From: Clostridia bacterium
Lineage (GTDB): Bacteria > Bacillota > Clostridia > Oscillospirales > Acutalibacteraceae
DNA: 46,343 nt
Assembly (NCBI GenBank): GCA_017397125.1
Contig: JAFQKB010000049.1
Location: 1-46,343, forward strand
Direction: 5' to 3'
This document shows, in pieces, positions 1 through 7,071 of the stretch. The position numbers and the translations under genes were made by a program. Below the pieces are notes generated by a model. The model made no database searches, was not told the origin of the DNA, and saw nothing but the letters and a program-made list of their open reading frames with translations. Position 1 is the first letter of the stretch. Each line of letters starts with the position of its first letter.

Positions 1-293
1 ACCCCGGCGGTCTTCTGCTTGAGGGTGTCCGCCATGGGGCGGAAGGTGTCGGGGGTAAAGAGCTGGCCGGCGGCCTTCAGCTGACCGATCTGGTCGTAGC
101 ACTCTGCCAGTTCTTCCGCGGTCACGTCCTCCCGGTGGCCGTATTTCTCCCACATTTCATTAAGCAGCGCCTCTTTTTCAGTCTGCTCGTAGGCGCCGAT
201 CATATCGTAGGCGATCTCGTCCACCACGTGGACCGAGCCGGAGCAGATGTCCAGCACGATGTTGAGTCCGCCCAGTTGATAACGGTGTACCAT
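1..293 (-). CDS. scfB: SCIFF peptide maturase, radical SAM (5' part only)
   Basis: Only the first ~97 residues lie in the window; the gene runs off the left edge. The visible part begins MVHRYQLGG and continues with NIVLDICSGSVHVVDEIAYD, the N-terminal RRE-like region seen in six-cysteine (SCIFF) peptide maturases of the CteB type. The radical SAM CxxxCxxC and the SPASM cysteines must lie outside the window. The family makes thioether crosslinks in the SCIFF precursor, and the precursor is encoded directly upstream at 364-504, which makes the call strong. ATG 293 is preferred over ATG 296 because it lies 8 bases from AGGAGG and matches the usual MVH/MIH start of the family. Confidence 0.88.
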   Translation of the reverse strand, partial: MVHRYQLGGLNIVLDICSGSVHVVDEIAYDMIGAYEQTEKEALLNEMWEKYGHREDVTAEELAECYDQIGQLKAAGQLFTPDTFRPMADTLKQKTAG

Positions 294-320
294 CATGTAC
301 CCCTCCTGAAATAGTCATAA

Positions 321-350
321 AAAATGTCGCCATCTCGCGATGGCGACATT
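321..350 (-). terminator. Hairpin terminator or attenuator between scfA and scfB
   Basis: A perfect 12-bp stem (AATGTCGCCATC with its complement) and a 4-base loop are followed on the minus strand by six T. It sits between the SCIFF peptide gene and its maturase, so it most likely stops part of the transcripts and keeps peptide message in excess over enzyme message. Confidence 0.85.
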
Positions 351-363
351 CGGTCAGAGCCAA

Positions 364-504
364 TTACTTGTTCTCGCACTCCTGGTTAGCAATGCCGCAG
401 CTGGTCTTGCAAGCGGACTGGCAGGAAGTCTGGCACTCGCCGCAGCCGCCGTTCTTGGCGCTGTCGCACAGATTCTTGGTCTCCAGAGTCTTGATGTGCT
501 TCAT
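364..504 (-). CDS. scfA: SCIFF six-cysteine ranthipeptide precursor
   Basis: The 46-residue peptide starts MKHIKTLETKNLC and carries the family core CGECQTSCQSACKTSC. Cysteines are at 13, 21, 24, 28, 32, 36 and 43, one more than the six that name the family. It is the substrate of the radical SAM maturase encoded just downstream. In the studied homologue CteA the reported thioether joins Cys32 to Thr37; here residue 37 is Gly (SCGIANQ), so the crosslink may fall elsewhere. The start at 504 is fixed by AGGAGGG in front of the ATG. The biological role of mature SCIFF is not settled. Confidence 0.93.
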   Translation of the reverse strand: MKHIKTLETKNLCDSAKNGGCGECQTSCQSACKTSCGIANQECENK

Positions 505-538
505 AAGGATAACCCTCCTATTTGCTTGATTTTTTAGT

Positions 539-567
539 ATTGTAGCATATTTATTTGCATAAGTCAA
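539..567 (-). promoter_or_regulatory. Sigma-A-type promoter of scfA
   Basis: On the minus strand TTGACT, a 17-base spacer and TACAAT lie about 35 bases upstream of the scfA start codon. Both hexamers match the vegetative consensus at five of six positions. Confidence 0.8.
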
Positions 568-660
568 TGAACAGTTGGGGATAAATTTTGGCCGCGACCC
601 GTTTTTTCGACATTCCTCCAGTCTTTTTCCGCATTTTTTCTTTTCTTTTTCGCTTCACTG

Positions 661-669
661 TGCTATAAT
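661..669 (+). promoter_or_regulatory. Extended -10 promoter for the Nudix gene
   Basis: TGC directly before TATAAT forms an extended -10 element about 30 bases ahead of the Nudix start. The -35 region is only a T-rich stretch, as is common with extended -10 promoters. Confidence 0.65.
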
Positions 670-700
670 GGCGGCAGAAGGCTGAGAGGAGGTGGCCGCC

Positions 701-1174
701 ATGCGCAACACCACGCTGTGCTACATACAAAACGACCGGGGGCAGACCCTGCTGCTCCACCGCATCAAAAAAGAGAACGATCTCAACCGCGACAAGTGGA
801 TCGGCGTGGGCGGCGCCTTTGAGGACAAGGAGAGCCCCGAGGAGTGCCTGCTCCGGGAGGTGGCCGAGGAGACCGGCCTGACCCTCACCCGCTACCGCTA
901 TCGGGGGATCGTCACCTTTGTATCCGACCGATGGGAGACCGAGTATATGCACCTGTTCACCGCCGATGGCTTCACGGGACAGCTCCGCGAATGCGATGAA
1001 GGGGTGCTGGAATGGGTGGACAACGCCACCGTCCCCACCCTGCCCACCTGGGAGGGGGATCGGATCTTTCTGCGGCTCATCGCCCAGGACGCTCCCTTTT
1101 TCTCCCTCAAGCTGGAGTATACCGGAGATACCCTGACCGCCGCCGCCCTGGACGGCACGGCGCTGGATATATAA
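701..1174 (+). CDS. Nudix hydrolase, MutT/8-oxo-dGTPase type
   Basis: 157 residues. The Nudix box is complete at residues 38-60: G38, E44, then REVAEETGL, matching Gx5Ex7REUxEExGU, which binds Mg and hydrolyses nucleoside diphosphates linked to another group. An 8-oxo-dGTP/NTP diphosphatase role is likely but family members differ in substrate. ATG 701 is chosen because AGGAGG lies 9 bases upstream; a GTG at 692 overlaps that ribosome site. It is followed after 25 bases by the DUF975-like gene and probably shares its transcript. Confidence 0.9.
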   Translation: MRNTTLCYIQNDRGQTLLLHRIKKENDLNRDKWIGVGGAFEDKESPEECLLREVAEETGLTLTRYRYRGIVTFVSDRWETEYMHLFTADGFTGQLRECDEGVLEWVDNATVPTLPTWEGDRIFLRLIAQDAPFFSLKLEYTGDTLTAAALDGTALDI

Positions 1175-1199
1175 CCACAAACCAAAAGGAGGAACGACT

Positions 1200-2336
1200 A
1201 TGTATTTTGACCGTGCGAGAATCAAAGAGGCCGCCAAGGCAGCCCTTAAGCGCAGCCACTGGATGGTGGCGCTGGCGGTGCTGATCACCTATCTGCTGGG
1301 CGGCACCATAGCCGGCGGCTGGAGCACCTCAGGCAATTTTGAGATCAATCTGCCCTCCGGCAGCCAGGACACCGGCACCGTCGACCCGGACGTGGATATC
1401 TGGGCACCCGGCGCCGACGAAGACGTCTGGGAGGACGACCCGTGGACGGACGAGGAGGAATACACCCCGTCCGATATATGGAAAGAGCTGGCTGCCGAGT
1501 GGAACGCTATCATGGAGGCGTTCAGCGCCCAGATGGGCGTGGACCTGAGAACTGGCATGTCCGTCTTTTTCGGCACACTCTTCGCTATTATGGCCTTTGT
1601 CTTTATCACAGTGCTGGCGCTGAGCATCTTTGTGGGCAACGTGATGACCGTAGGCGGTCACGGCTGGCTGCTGCGCTATTGGCGGGGTGAGACCCCCACC
1701 ATCGGCGAGGTGTTCGCCTCCTTCCGCATCTATAAGCCCTCGGTGTTGACCATGCTGCTGAAAAACCTCTACGTATTCCTGTGGAGCCTGCTGTTTGTCA
1801 TCCCCGGCATCATCAAGAGCTACGCCTACAGCATGGTGCCCTACATCATCTATGAAAACCCCAATCTGACCGCCAACCAGGCCATTAAGATGAGTAAGAA
1901 AATGACCGACGGCTACAAGGGCGATCTGTTTGTTTTCTATCTGAGTTATTTTGGCTGGAATCTACTGTCCGTCATCACCGCCGGCATCGTGGGCATCCTG
2001 TACGTCAATCCCTATATTGGCGTGGCCCACGCCGGCGTGTACGAGGACCTCAAGTGGCGGGCCATCCAGTCCGGCCGTCTCACCTGGGAGGACTTTGGTC
2101 AGCTGCCGCCCAGCGACCCCTGGACGAATCCCCCCATGCCCTATCCCCCCTACGACGGCGGCCAGCCCAACGGCGCACCGGCCAACACCTACGGCGCCCC
2201 CTACACCCCGGCTGTGAACACCTATACCCCGCCCAACACACCGTATATTCCGCCCAACACCCCCTATGCCCCGCCGGCGCAGCCCCAAACTCCGCCGACG
2301 CCCCAATGGAGCGACCCGGGCACACCCCAAGAATGA
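1200..2336 (+). CDS. DUF975-like membrane protein with Pro-rich tail
   Basis: 378 residues. The N terminus (FDRARIKEAAKAALK followed by a hydrophobic segment) and the later segment with RYWRGETPTIGEVF resemble the DUF975 family. About four to five membrane spans are visible near residues 20-42, 120-150, 190-215 and 250-275. Residues ~60-100 form an acidic stretch that probably faces outside, and the last ~75 residues are a Pro/Tyr/Thr-rich repeat tail (PPNTPY-like units). AAAGGAGG precedes the ATG. No enzymatic motif is seen and the function of the family is unknown. It ends at the hairpin at 2341. Confidence 0.8.
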   Translation: MYFDRARIKEAAKAALKRSHWMVALAVLITYLLGGTIAGGWSTSGNFEINLPSGSQDTGTVDPDVDIWAPGADEDVWEDDPWTDEEEYTPSDIWKELAAEWNAIMEAFSAQMGVDLRTGMSVFFGTLFAIMAFVFITVLALSIFVGNVMTVGGHGWLLRYWRGETPTIGEVFASFRIYKPSVLTMLLKNLYVFLWSLLFVIPGIIKSYAYSMVPYIIYENPNLTANQAIKMSKKMTDGYKGDLFVFYLSYFGWNLLSVITAGIVGILYVNPYIGVAHAGVYEDLKWRAIQSGRLTWEDFGQLPPSDPWTNPPMPYPPYDGGQPNGAPANTYGAPYTPAVNTYTPPNTPYIPPNTPYAPPAQPQTPPTPQWSDPGTPQE

Positions 2337-2340
2337 TACA

Positions 2341-2370
2341 AAGAGGCCGTAGCTCACGCTACGGCCTCTT
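2341..2370. terminator. Bidirectional hairpin terminator
   Basis: A 13-bp perfect stem (AAGAGGCCGTAGC and its complement) with a 4-base loop sits between the convergent DUF975-like gene and the ABC ATPase gene, only a few bases from both stop codons. Confidence 0.82.
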
Positions 2371-2373
2371 GTC

Positions 2374-3177
2374 TTATCTCTCGGTAAAGCGGGATAAAAA
2401 CTCCCGGGTGCGGGGGTTCTGGGGGTTCTCGATGACCTGCTCCGGCGGTCCCATCTCAGCGATGACGCCGCCGTCCATAAACATCACCGTATCCGACACG
2501 TCCCGGGCAAACCCGATCTCGTGGGTGACGATGATCATGGTGCGGCCGGTGTCCTTCAGCTCCCGGATGACCCGCAGCACCTCGCCGGTCAGCTCCGGGT
2601 CCAGGGCGCTGGTGGGCTCGTCAAAGCAGAGGATGTCCGGCTCCATCGCCAGCGCCCGGGCGATGGCCACCCGCTGCTGCTGGCCGCCGGACAGCTGGCA
2701 GGGATAGCTGTCCGCCTTGACGGTCAGACCCACCTCCTCCAGCAGACGGTCCGCCTTTTGGTCGATGGCGGCCAGGGCGTCCCGCACGGTGGTGTGGCCG
2801 TTGTAGCTGCCCTCTTTTTTGATTTTCTCCTTGGCCAGCAGCTCCTCCGCCAGGGTGATATTCCGCTTGACGGTGTACTGGGGGAACAGATTGAACTGCT
2901 GGAACACCAGGCCGAAATGCAGCCGGTTGAGCCGGATGGCGGCGTCGCTCATCTTCTGCCGGTCCTCGGCATCAAACAGGGTCTTCCCCTCGACGATAAT
3001 GCGACCCTTCTGGGGGGTCTCCAAAAAATTCAGGCACCGCAGAAGGGTGGTCTTTCCGGAGCCGGAGGAGCCGATGATGGACAGCACCTGCCCCTTTTGA
3101 AGGGAAAAGTCGATGCCCCGCAGCACCTCCACCCGGCCGAAATTCTTGACGATATTTTCTACGCGTAACACTTCCAC
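2374..3177 (-). CDS. Polar amino acid ABC importer, ATP-binding subunit
   Basis: 267 residues with Walker A GSSGSGKTT (36-44), Q-loop Gln93, signature LSGGQQQR (162-169) and Walker B ILCFDE (182-187), followed by the switch His region IVTHE. This is the GlnQ/HisP type that powers amino acid uptake with the permease and binding protein encoded just upstream. The start is GTG 3177 with AGGAG nine bases upstream and a 5-base gap to the permease stop. It is ~25 residues longer than usual because of an insertion near residues 116-140, between the Q-loop and the signature. The exact amino acid cannot be read. Confidence 0.93.
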   Translation of the reverse strand: MEVLRVENIVKNFGRVEVLRGIDFSLQKGQVLSIIGSSGSGKTTLLRCLNFLETPQKGRIIVEGKTLFDAEDRQKMSDAAIRLNRLHFGLVFQQFNLFPQYTVKRNITLAEELLAKEKIKKEGSYNGHTTVRDALAAIDQKADRLLEEVGLTVKADSYPCQLSGGQQQRVAIARALAMEPDILCFDEPTSALDPELTGEVLRVIRELKDTGRTMIIVTHEIGFARDVSDTVMFMDGGVIAEMGPPEQVIENPQNPRTREFLSRFTER

Positions 3178-3182
3178 AGCAC

Positions 3183-3851
3183 TTAACTCCTAAAATAACT
3201 CATTTTCTTCTCCATCCAGCCGAACAGCAGAGTCAGCAGGCCGTTGAACAGCAGATAGTACAGGCCGGTGAACAGCAGCGGCCAGTACAGACCCGCCAGG
3301 CCGTGAGACCCCTTGAGAAAGGCGTAGCCGGCGTAGATGAGCTCCTGCCAGGCGATCATACGGGCGATGGCCGTATCCTTGACCAGAGTGATGATCTCGT
3401 TGGACATGGGGGGCACGATGCGCTTGATCATCTGCAGCAGCGTCACCTTGAAAAAGATCTGGCTACGGGTCATGCCCAACACCTGGCCCGCCTCCTGCTG
3501 ACCCACCGGCACGCCCTGCACGCCGCCCCGGAATATCTCGGAGAAGTAGCAGGCGTAATTGAGGATAAAGGCCACCGCCGCCGCCCAAAAGCGGCCGTCG
3601 GTCACCGCCCAGGGGTTTTGGGGCAGAATGAAGCCGGGCACGTAAAAGATGACGATAAGTTGCAGCATCAGCGGGGTGCCCCGGACGATCCACACCAGGG
3701 TGCGGGTCAGCCACCGCAGCGGCCCAAACCGGCACATAGAGCCAAAGGAGATGACCAGACCCAGGGGCAGAGCGCCCACCAGGGTGACCGCAAACAGCTT
3801 CAGCGTCTGTAAAAAGCCCTCGTTGAGGGCATTGATAACGGTTATAAACAT
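3183..3851 (-). CDS. Polar amino acid ABC importer, permease subunit
   Basis: 222 residues from ATG 3851, preceded by AAGGAT at good spacing. About five hydrophobic spans are visible, and the cytoplasmic coupling loop of HisM/GlnP permeases is present around QEAGQVLGMTRSQIF, which docks on the ATPase. The protein would form a homodimer in the membrane with the ATPase encoded downstream. Order and orientation (binding protein, permease, ATPase) fit a single operon. Confidence 0.92.
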   Translation of the reverse strand: MFITVINALNEGFLQTLKLFAVTLVGALPLGLVISFGSMCRFGPLRWLTRTLVWIVRGTPLMLQLIVIFYVPGFILPQNPWAVTDGRFWAAAVAFILNYACYFSEIFRGGVQGVPVGQQEAGQVLGMTRSQIFFKVTLLQMIKRIVPPMSNEIITLVKDTAIARMIAWQELIYAGYAFLKGSHGLAGLYWPLLFTGLYYLLFNGLLTLLFGWMEKKMSYFRS

Positions 3852-3878
3852 AATGACGTATCCTTGTATAAGGTAGAG

Positions 3879-3909
3879 CAAGCAGAGGACCGGTACGGCC
3901 CTCTGCTTG
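3879..3909 (-). other. Intercistronic stem-loop between binding protein and permease
   Basis: A 10-bp perfect stem (CAAGCAGAGG and its complement) with an 11-base loop lies between the binding protein stop and the permease start. No T-run follows on the minus strand, so it looks more like an mRNA-stabilising or partial-stop element. It would favour binding protein over permease. Confidence 0.6.
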
Positions 3910-3935
3910 GATGGTTGTATGATTGGCGGATAGGA

Positions 3936-4721
3936 TTACTTCTGCTCGATGATGGAGGCCTGCACGCCGTACTGCTCGGCGATGCGCATCATGGTGCCGT
4001 CGGCATAGGTCTTTTTGAAGAAATCGTTGAGCTTCTCCACCAGGTCAGAGCCCTTACGGAAGCCCACGCCGTACATCTCGTCATTGAGACCCACCGTATA
4101 GGTCAGGTCCGCATAGCCGGTGCCCTCGCCCACCATCGCGCCGGCCATCAGGCTGTCGATGATGGCTGCGTCGGCGGTGCCGGCCTTGACCTCATTGAGG
4201 GCCGTGGCCTGATCCAGCACGGGGGTAACGTTCTTGGCGCCCAGCAGGACCGCCTGCTCCTGACCGGCGGAGCTATCCTCCACCGCAAACTTCAGGTCCT
4301 TGACGCTCTCCTTGGTCTGGTACTGATCCGCCACATCCGCCTTGACGATGACGATCTGCTGGTTGTTGCAATAGGGGTTGGAGCAGTCCATGGCGGCCTT
4401 GACCTTATCGGTCAGGGTCATACCGTTCCACACCACGTCGATGGTCTTGCCCTCCAGCTCGAAAGCCTTGTTGTCCCACTCGATGATCTGGAACTGGACC
4501 TTGACCCCCAGCTCCTCGGCAAAGGCCTTGGCCATATCGGCGTCAAAGCCGATCCAGTTGCCGTCTGCATCCTGGTAATCCATCGGGGCAAAATCGGTGA
4601 TACCCACCACCAGGGTGCCCTTATCCTGCACGTACTCCAGATCCGATCCGGCACTGCCGCAGGCGGTCAGGCCCAGGGCCAGCAGGGTGATAGCCAACAA
4701 TACACTCAATACTTTTTTCAT
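3936..4721 (-). CDS. Amino acid ABC importer, substrate-binding lipoprotein
   Basis: 261 residues. A lipoprotein signal ends in LTACG, so the Cys after ~20 residues would be lipidated and the protein held at the outer face of the membrane. The rest is a family 3 periplasmic-binding fold: GTLVVGITDFAPMDY near the N terminus, GFDADMAKAFAEELG, and ADAAIIDSLMAG in the second lobe. GAGGAG precedes the ATG. It is the first gene of the importer operon, with its own promoter at 4769-4797. The ligand is probably a polar amino acid but is not determined by sequence. Confidence 0.93.
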   Translation of the reverse strand: MKKVLSVLLAITLLALGLTACGSAGSDLEYVQDKGTLVVGITDFAPMDYQDADGNWIGFDADMAKAFAEELGVKVQFQIIEWDNKAFELEGKTIDVVWNGMTLTDKVKAAMDCSNPYCNNQQIVIVKADVADQYQTKESVKDLKFAVEDSSAGQEQAVLLGAKNVTPVLDQATALNEVKAGTADAAIIDSLMAGAMVGEGTGYADLTYTVGLNDEMYGVGFRKGSDLVEKLNDFFKKTYADGTMMRIAEQYGVQASIIEQK

Positions 4722-4768
4722 AACGGTTTCTCCTCTCTTGCAGGGGTTCTCCCCTGGTTCGTAACAGC

Positions 4769-4797
4769 ATTATACACCATCGCTTTAACGTTGTAAA
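4769..4797 (-). promoter_or_regulatory. Promoter of the amino acid importer operon
   Basis: On the minus strand TTTACA, 17 bases, then TATAAT lie about 50 bases upstream of the binding protein start. Confidence 0.82.
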
Positions 4798-4902
4798 GTG
4801 CTAATTTGCAAAAATGGTAATTTTTTTGTGTTTTATATGCAAGGCGGCGTGTTTTTACGCCGGCGGCCGTTTGGGGCGGATATTCTACGCAAATCGGCTT
4901 AC

Positions 4903-4922
4903 ATCCGGCCAAATTGCCGGAT
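4903..4922. repeat. Inverted repeat in the divergent importer/AEC region
   Basis: ATCCGGC and GCCGGAT are separated by 6 bases. The repeat lies ~40 bases upstream of the AEC -10 box, within the 311-base divergent spacer (4722-5032). It could be an operator or a short stem-loop. Besides this, the spacer holds the two promoters, a shorter GGCGT/ACGCC pair at 4846-4861, and nothing else recognisable. Confidence 0.4.
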
Positions 4923-4962
4923 TTACCCATTTTTGCGGGTATGGGAGAGGCTTTTTCCGTGG

Positions 4963-4968
4963 TATAAT
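4963..4968 (+). promoter_or_regulatory. Likely -10 box for the AEC transporter gene
   Basis: A perfect TATAAT stands about 65 bases ahead of the start codon. No good -35 hexamer is seen at 16-18 bases, so an activator or a weak promoter is possible. Confidence 0.5.
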
Positions 4969-5032
4969 AGGCAAAGAGCCGCCTGCGCCTTCGTTGCGGC
5001 GCGTTATTATAAAGAAAAAGTAGGTTTTTCAT

Positions 5033-5968
5033 ATGCTGCAAGATTTTCTCACGGTGGCACAGAACGTGCTGACCCTGTTCATCCTCATCGGGGTGGGTGT
5101 CCTGTGCGCCAAGGTAAAGCTGCTCAGCGAGGCCGCCGTCAAGGGGATGGCCAGTCTGGTGCTGTACATCGCCACCCCCTGCGTCATCATCAAGTCCTGC
5201 ATCCGGGAGTTTGACCCGGCCATGCTGTGGGGCTTTCTCACGGTGGTGGCGGTGGCGGCGGTCAATCACATCGTGCTCATCCTGGTGGCCCGGCTGTGCT
5301 TTAAGGACTCCCAGGAGGGACGCCGGCGGGTGCTGCGCTGCGCCACGGTGTTCTCCAACGCCGGGTATATGGCTATCCCGCTCCAGCAGGCCATCCTCGG
5401 TGACGAGGGGGTATTCTACTGCGCCGCCTACGTCATCGTATTCAACATCTTTCTGTGGACCTACGGCATCGTGGAGATGGGCGGCGCCGGCGAAAAGCTG
5501 TCGGTGCGCAAGGTGCTCATCAACCCCGGCATCGTGGGCGTGGCGGCGGGTCTGGTACTGTTTCTGTTCTCGGTGCCGGTGCCCGGCCTGGTGCAGGACG
5601 CCATCGGCCACATGGCCAATCTGAACACCCCTCTGCCCATGCTCATCGTGGGCTATTATCTGGCCCATACCAACCTGCCTGCCGCCCTGCGGGACGGCCG
5701 CAGCTATCTGTGTATGGGCCTGCGGCTGATCGGTATGCCGCTGGTGGCCATGGGTCTGCTGCTGCTGTGCGGGGTGCGGGGCCACGTGCTGACCTCCTGC
5801 ATGATCTGCATCAGCACCCCGGTGGCCACCGCCTGCACCATGTTTGCCACCCGCTACGACCGGGACACCCACCTGTCGGTCAACCTGGTGTCGGTCAGCA
5901 CCCTGGCGTCGGTGATCACCATGCCGCTGCTCATCGCCCTGACCCATTATCTGGAAACGCTGTTGTGA
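5033..5968 (+). CDS. AEC (auxin efflux carrier) family transporter
   Basis: 311 residues, almost entirely hydrophobic, with about ten spans arranged as two similar halves. The first half has the AEC features LFILIGVGVLCAK and YIATPCVIIKS; the second carries NTPLPMLIVGYYLA. Bacterial members export or import organic acids such as malate, but substrate varies. The gene stands alone between the importer operon and the AraC regulator. The ribosome site before ATG 5033 is weak (AAGAAAAAG). Confidence 0.85.
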   Translation: MLQDFLTVAQNVLTLFILIGVGVLCAKVKLLSEAAVKGMASLVLYIATPCVIIKSCIREFDPAMLWGFLTVVAVAAVNHIVLILVARLCFKDSQEGRRRVLRCATVFSNAGYMAIPLQQAILGDEGVFYCAAYVIVFNIFLWTYGIVEMGGAGEKLSVRKVLINPGIVGVAAGLVLFLFSVPVPGLVQDAIGHMANLNTPLPMLIVGYYLAHTNLPAALRDGRSYLCMGLRLIGMPLVAMGLLLLCGVRGHVLTSCMICISTPVATACTMFATRYDRDTHLSVNLVSVSTLASVITMPLLIALTHYLETLL

Positions 5969-6073
5969 TGTTCAGAGGACCCGCCGGTTTCAGTCACTAA
6001 CCGAAAAGGGTTGCGCACCGGCCGGCGGATGAACACCCGTCTGAGCCGACTTATAATGTTCCAATTGTAAGCG

Positions 6074-6111
6074 TCGCCCCGGTACGAAGACCGTACCGGG
6101 GCGATTTGTTT
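6074..6111 (+). terminator. Hairpin terminator after the AEC gene
   Basis: TCGCCCCGGTACG and its complement form a ~13-bp stem with a 5-base loop, followed by ATTTGTTTT on the plus strand. It lies ~105 bases after the AEC stop and just past the end of the convergent AraC gene. The bases between 5969 and 6073 hold no recognisable gene. Confidence 0.75.
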
Positions 6112-6116
6112 TATCC

Positions 6117-6956
6117 TCATTTACCAAACAGCGCCAACGAGCCGGAGCGGTATTTTCGGGGGGACATATGGTATTTTTCCTTAAACAGCTTGTTGAAATA
6201 GGAGGTGTTCTCAAATCCCACGTCCAGCATGATGTCAAACACCGGCTTGTCGGTGCCGGTCAGCGCCTCCGCCACCCGCTCCAGCCGGGCGGAATTCACA
6301 TAGGCGGAGGGGGTCTGGCCACAGTATTTTTTCATGCACCGGGTCAGGTGCTCCTGGGACTTGCCGGACAGCTCCACAAACCGGGCGATGCCGCCGGGCA
6401 GATTCTCCGGCTTGCGCATCTCGTCGCAGGCGGTACGCAGCCACTGGGGCATGGTCTGCACGGGGCCGCTGCCCACCGCCACCACCGTGAGCATATCCGC
6501 CAGCAGGGTGGTCAGCAGGGTGCTCTGGACGGCAGGCGGCATCCGGCCGCTCTCGTTGCGCAGCCACTTCATTCGCCGCAAAAACTGGCGGCTGAGTTCG
6601 TGGGGCAGCACCACCGTGCGAGCCGCTGGCTCCTGCACCCCGTCGGCGCATTGCCCGGCCAGAGCCAGGGCCTGCCGGTACACCTCTGCGGAAAAGGCCA
6701 GATTGAAAAACCGCAGGGGCTGACCGCCCCGCCGCACAAAGGTGTGGCTCTCCTGGGGGAACACCAGCGCCATACAGTCGGGGGACATATCCTCGCACAT
6801 CCCGTCCCGGCCGTGCTCCAGAGCGCCCTCCTCCACGATGAATACCTCGTAAAAATCGTGGCTGTGGGGGACAGTGCGCCCATTGTCCACGATCAGCGTG
6901 CGCTCAACGTGAAACTCTTGATTGGGAAAAATATCCTGCTTGTACAATTGGTTCAT
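6117..6956 (-). CDS. AraC-family regulator with cupin sensor domain
   Basis: 279 residues from ATG 6956. The N-terminal half is a cupin-like ligand domain (VPHSHDFYEVFIVEEG, typical of sugar-sensing AraC proteins). The C-terminal ~100 residues hold two helix-turn-helix units, the second with the family signature (DVGFENTSYFNKLFKE followed by SPRKYR). It is transcribed away from the glycyl radical enzyme operon and is the obvious candidate regulator of it. The effector is not known. Confidence 0.9.
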   Translation of the reverse strand: MNQLYKQDIFPNQEFHVERTLIVDNGRTVPHSHDFYEVFIVEEGALEHGRDGMCEDMSPDCMALVFPQESHTFVRRGGQPLRFFNLAFSAEVYRQALALAGQCADGVQEPAARTVVLPHELSRQFLRRMKWLRNESGRMPPAVQSTLLTTLLADMLTVVAVGSGPVQTMPQWLRTACDEMRKPENLPGGIARFVELSGKSQEHLTRCMKKYCGQTPSAYVNSARLERVAEALTGTDKPVFDIMLDVGFENTSYFNKLFKEKYHMSPRKYRSGSLALFGK

Positions 6957-6972
6957 CGTATCACCCGATATC

Positions 6973-7001
6973 AAAATAACACATAAAAAATCAACAGTCA
7001 A
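6973..7001 (-). promoter_or_regulatory. Promoter of the AraC regulator gene
   Basis: On the minus strand TTGACT, a 17-base spacer and TATTTT precede the regulator start by ~20 bases. Confidence 0.65.
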
Positions 7002-7012
7002 GTAGAATTCAT

Positions 7013-7031
7013 CAATATATTGTTATATAAT
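7013..7031 (+). promoter_or_regulatory. -10 box and palindrome of the glycyl radical enzyme operon
   Basis: TATAAT at 7026-7031 lies 40 bases ahead of the first gene. No -35 hexamer is present at the right distance (7003-7008 reads TAGAAT). A 10-bp perfect palindrome, CAATATATTG, occupies 7013-7022 just before the -10. A poor -35 with a divergent AraC gene fits an activator-dependent promoter. Confidence 0.6.
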
Positions 7032-7071
7032 GAGAGCAGCATTATGAAAACCACGCAAAAGGAGGTGCCGT

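Noticed and set aside
178-363. 61-codon minus-strand frame near the left edge
   Set aside because: It overlaps the SCIFF maturase start in another frame and spans the terminator; the maturase frame has clear family similarity.
4718-5947. 409-codon minus-strand frame opposite the AEC gene
   Set aside because: The plus-strand frame is a clear ten-span transporter; the antisense product is a low-complexity His/Gln/Gly sequence.
5969-6073. Possible small gene between the AEC and AraC genes
   Set aside because: No frame with a ribosome site and plausible composition was found; only a terminator lies there.
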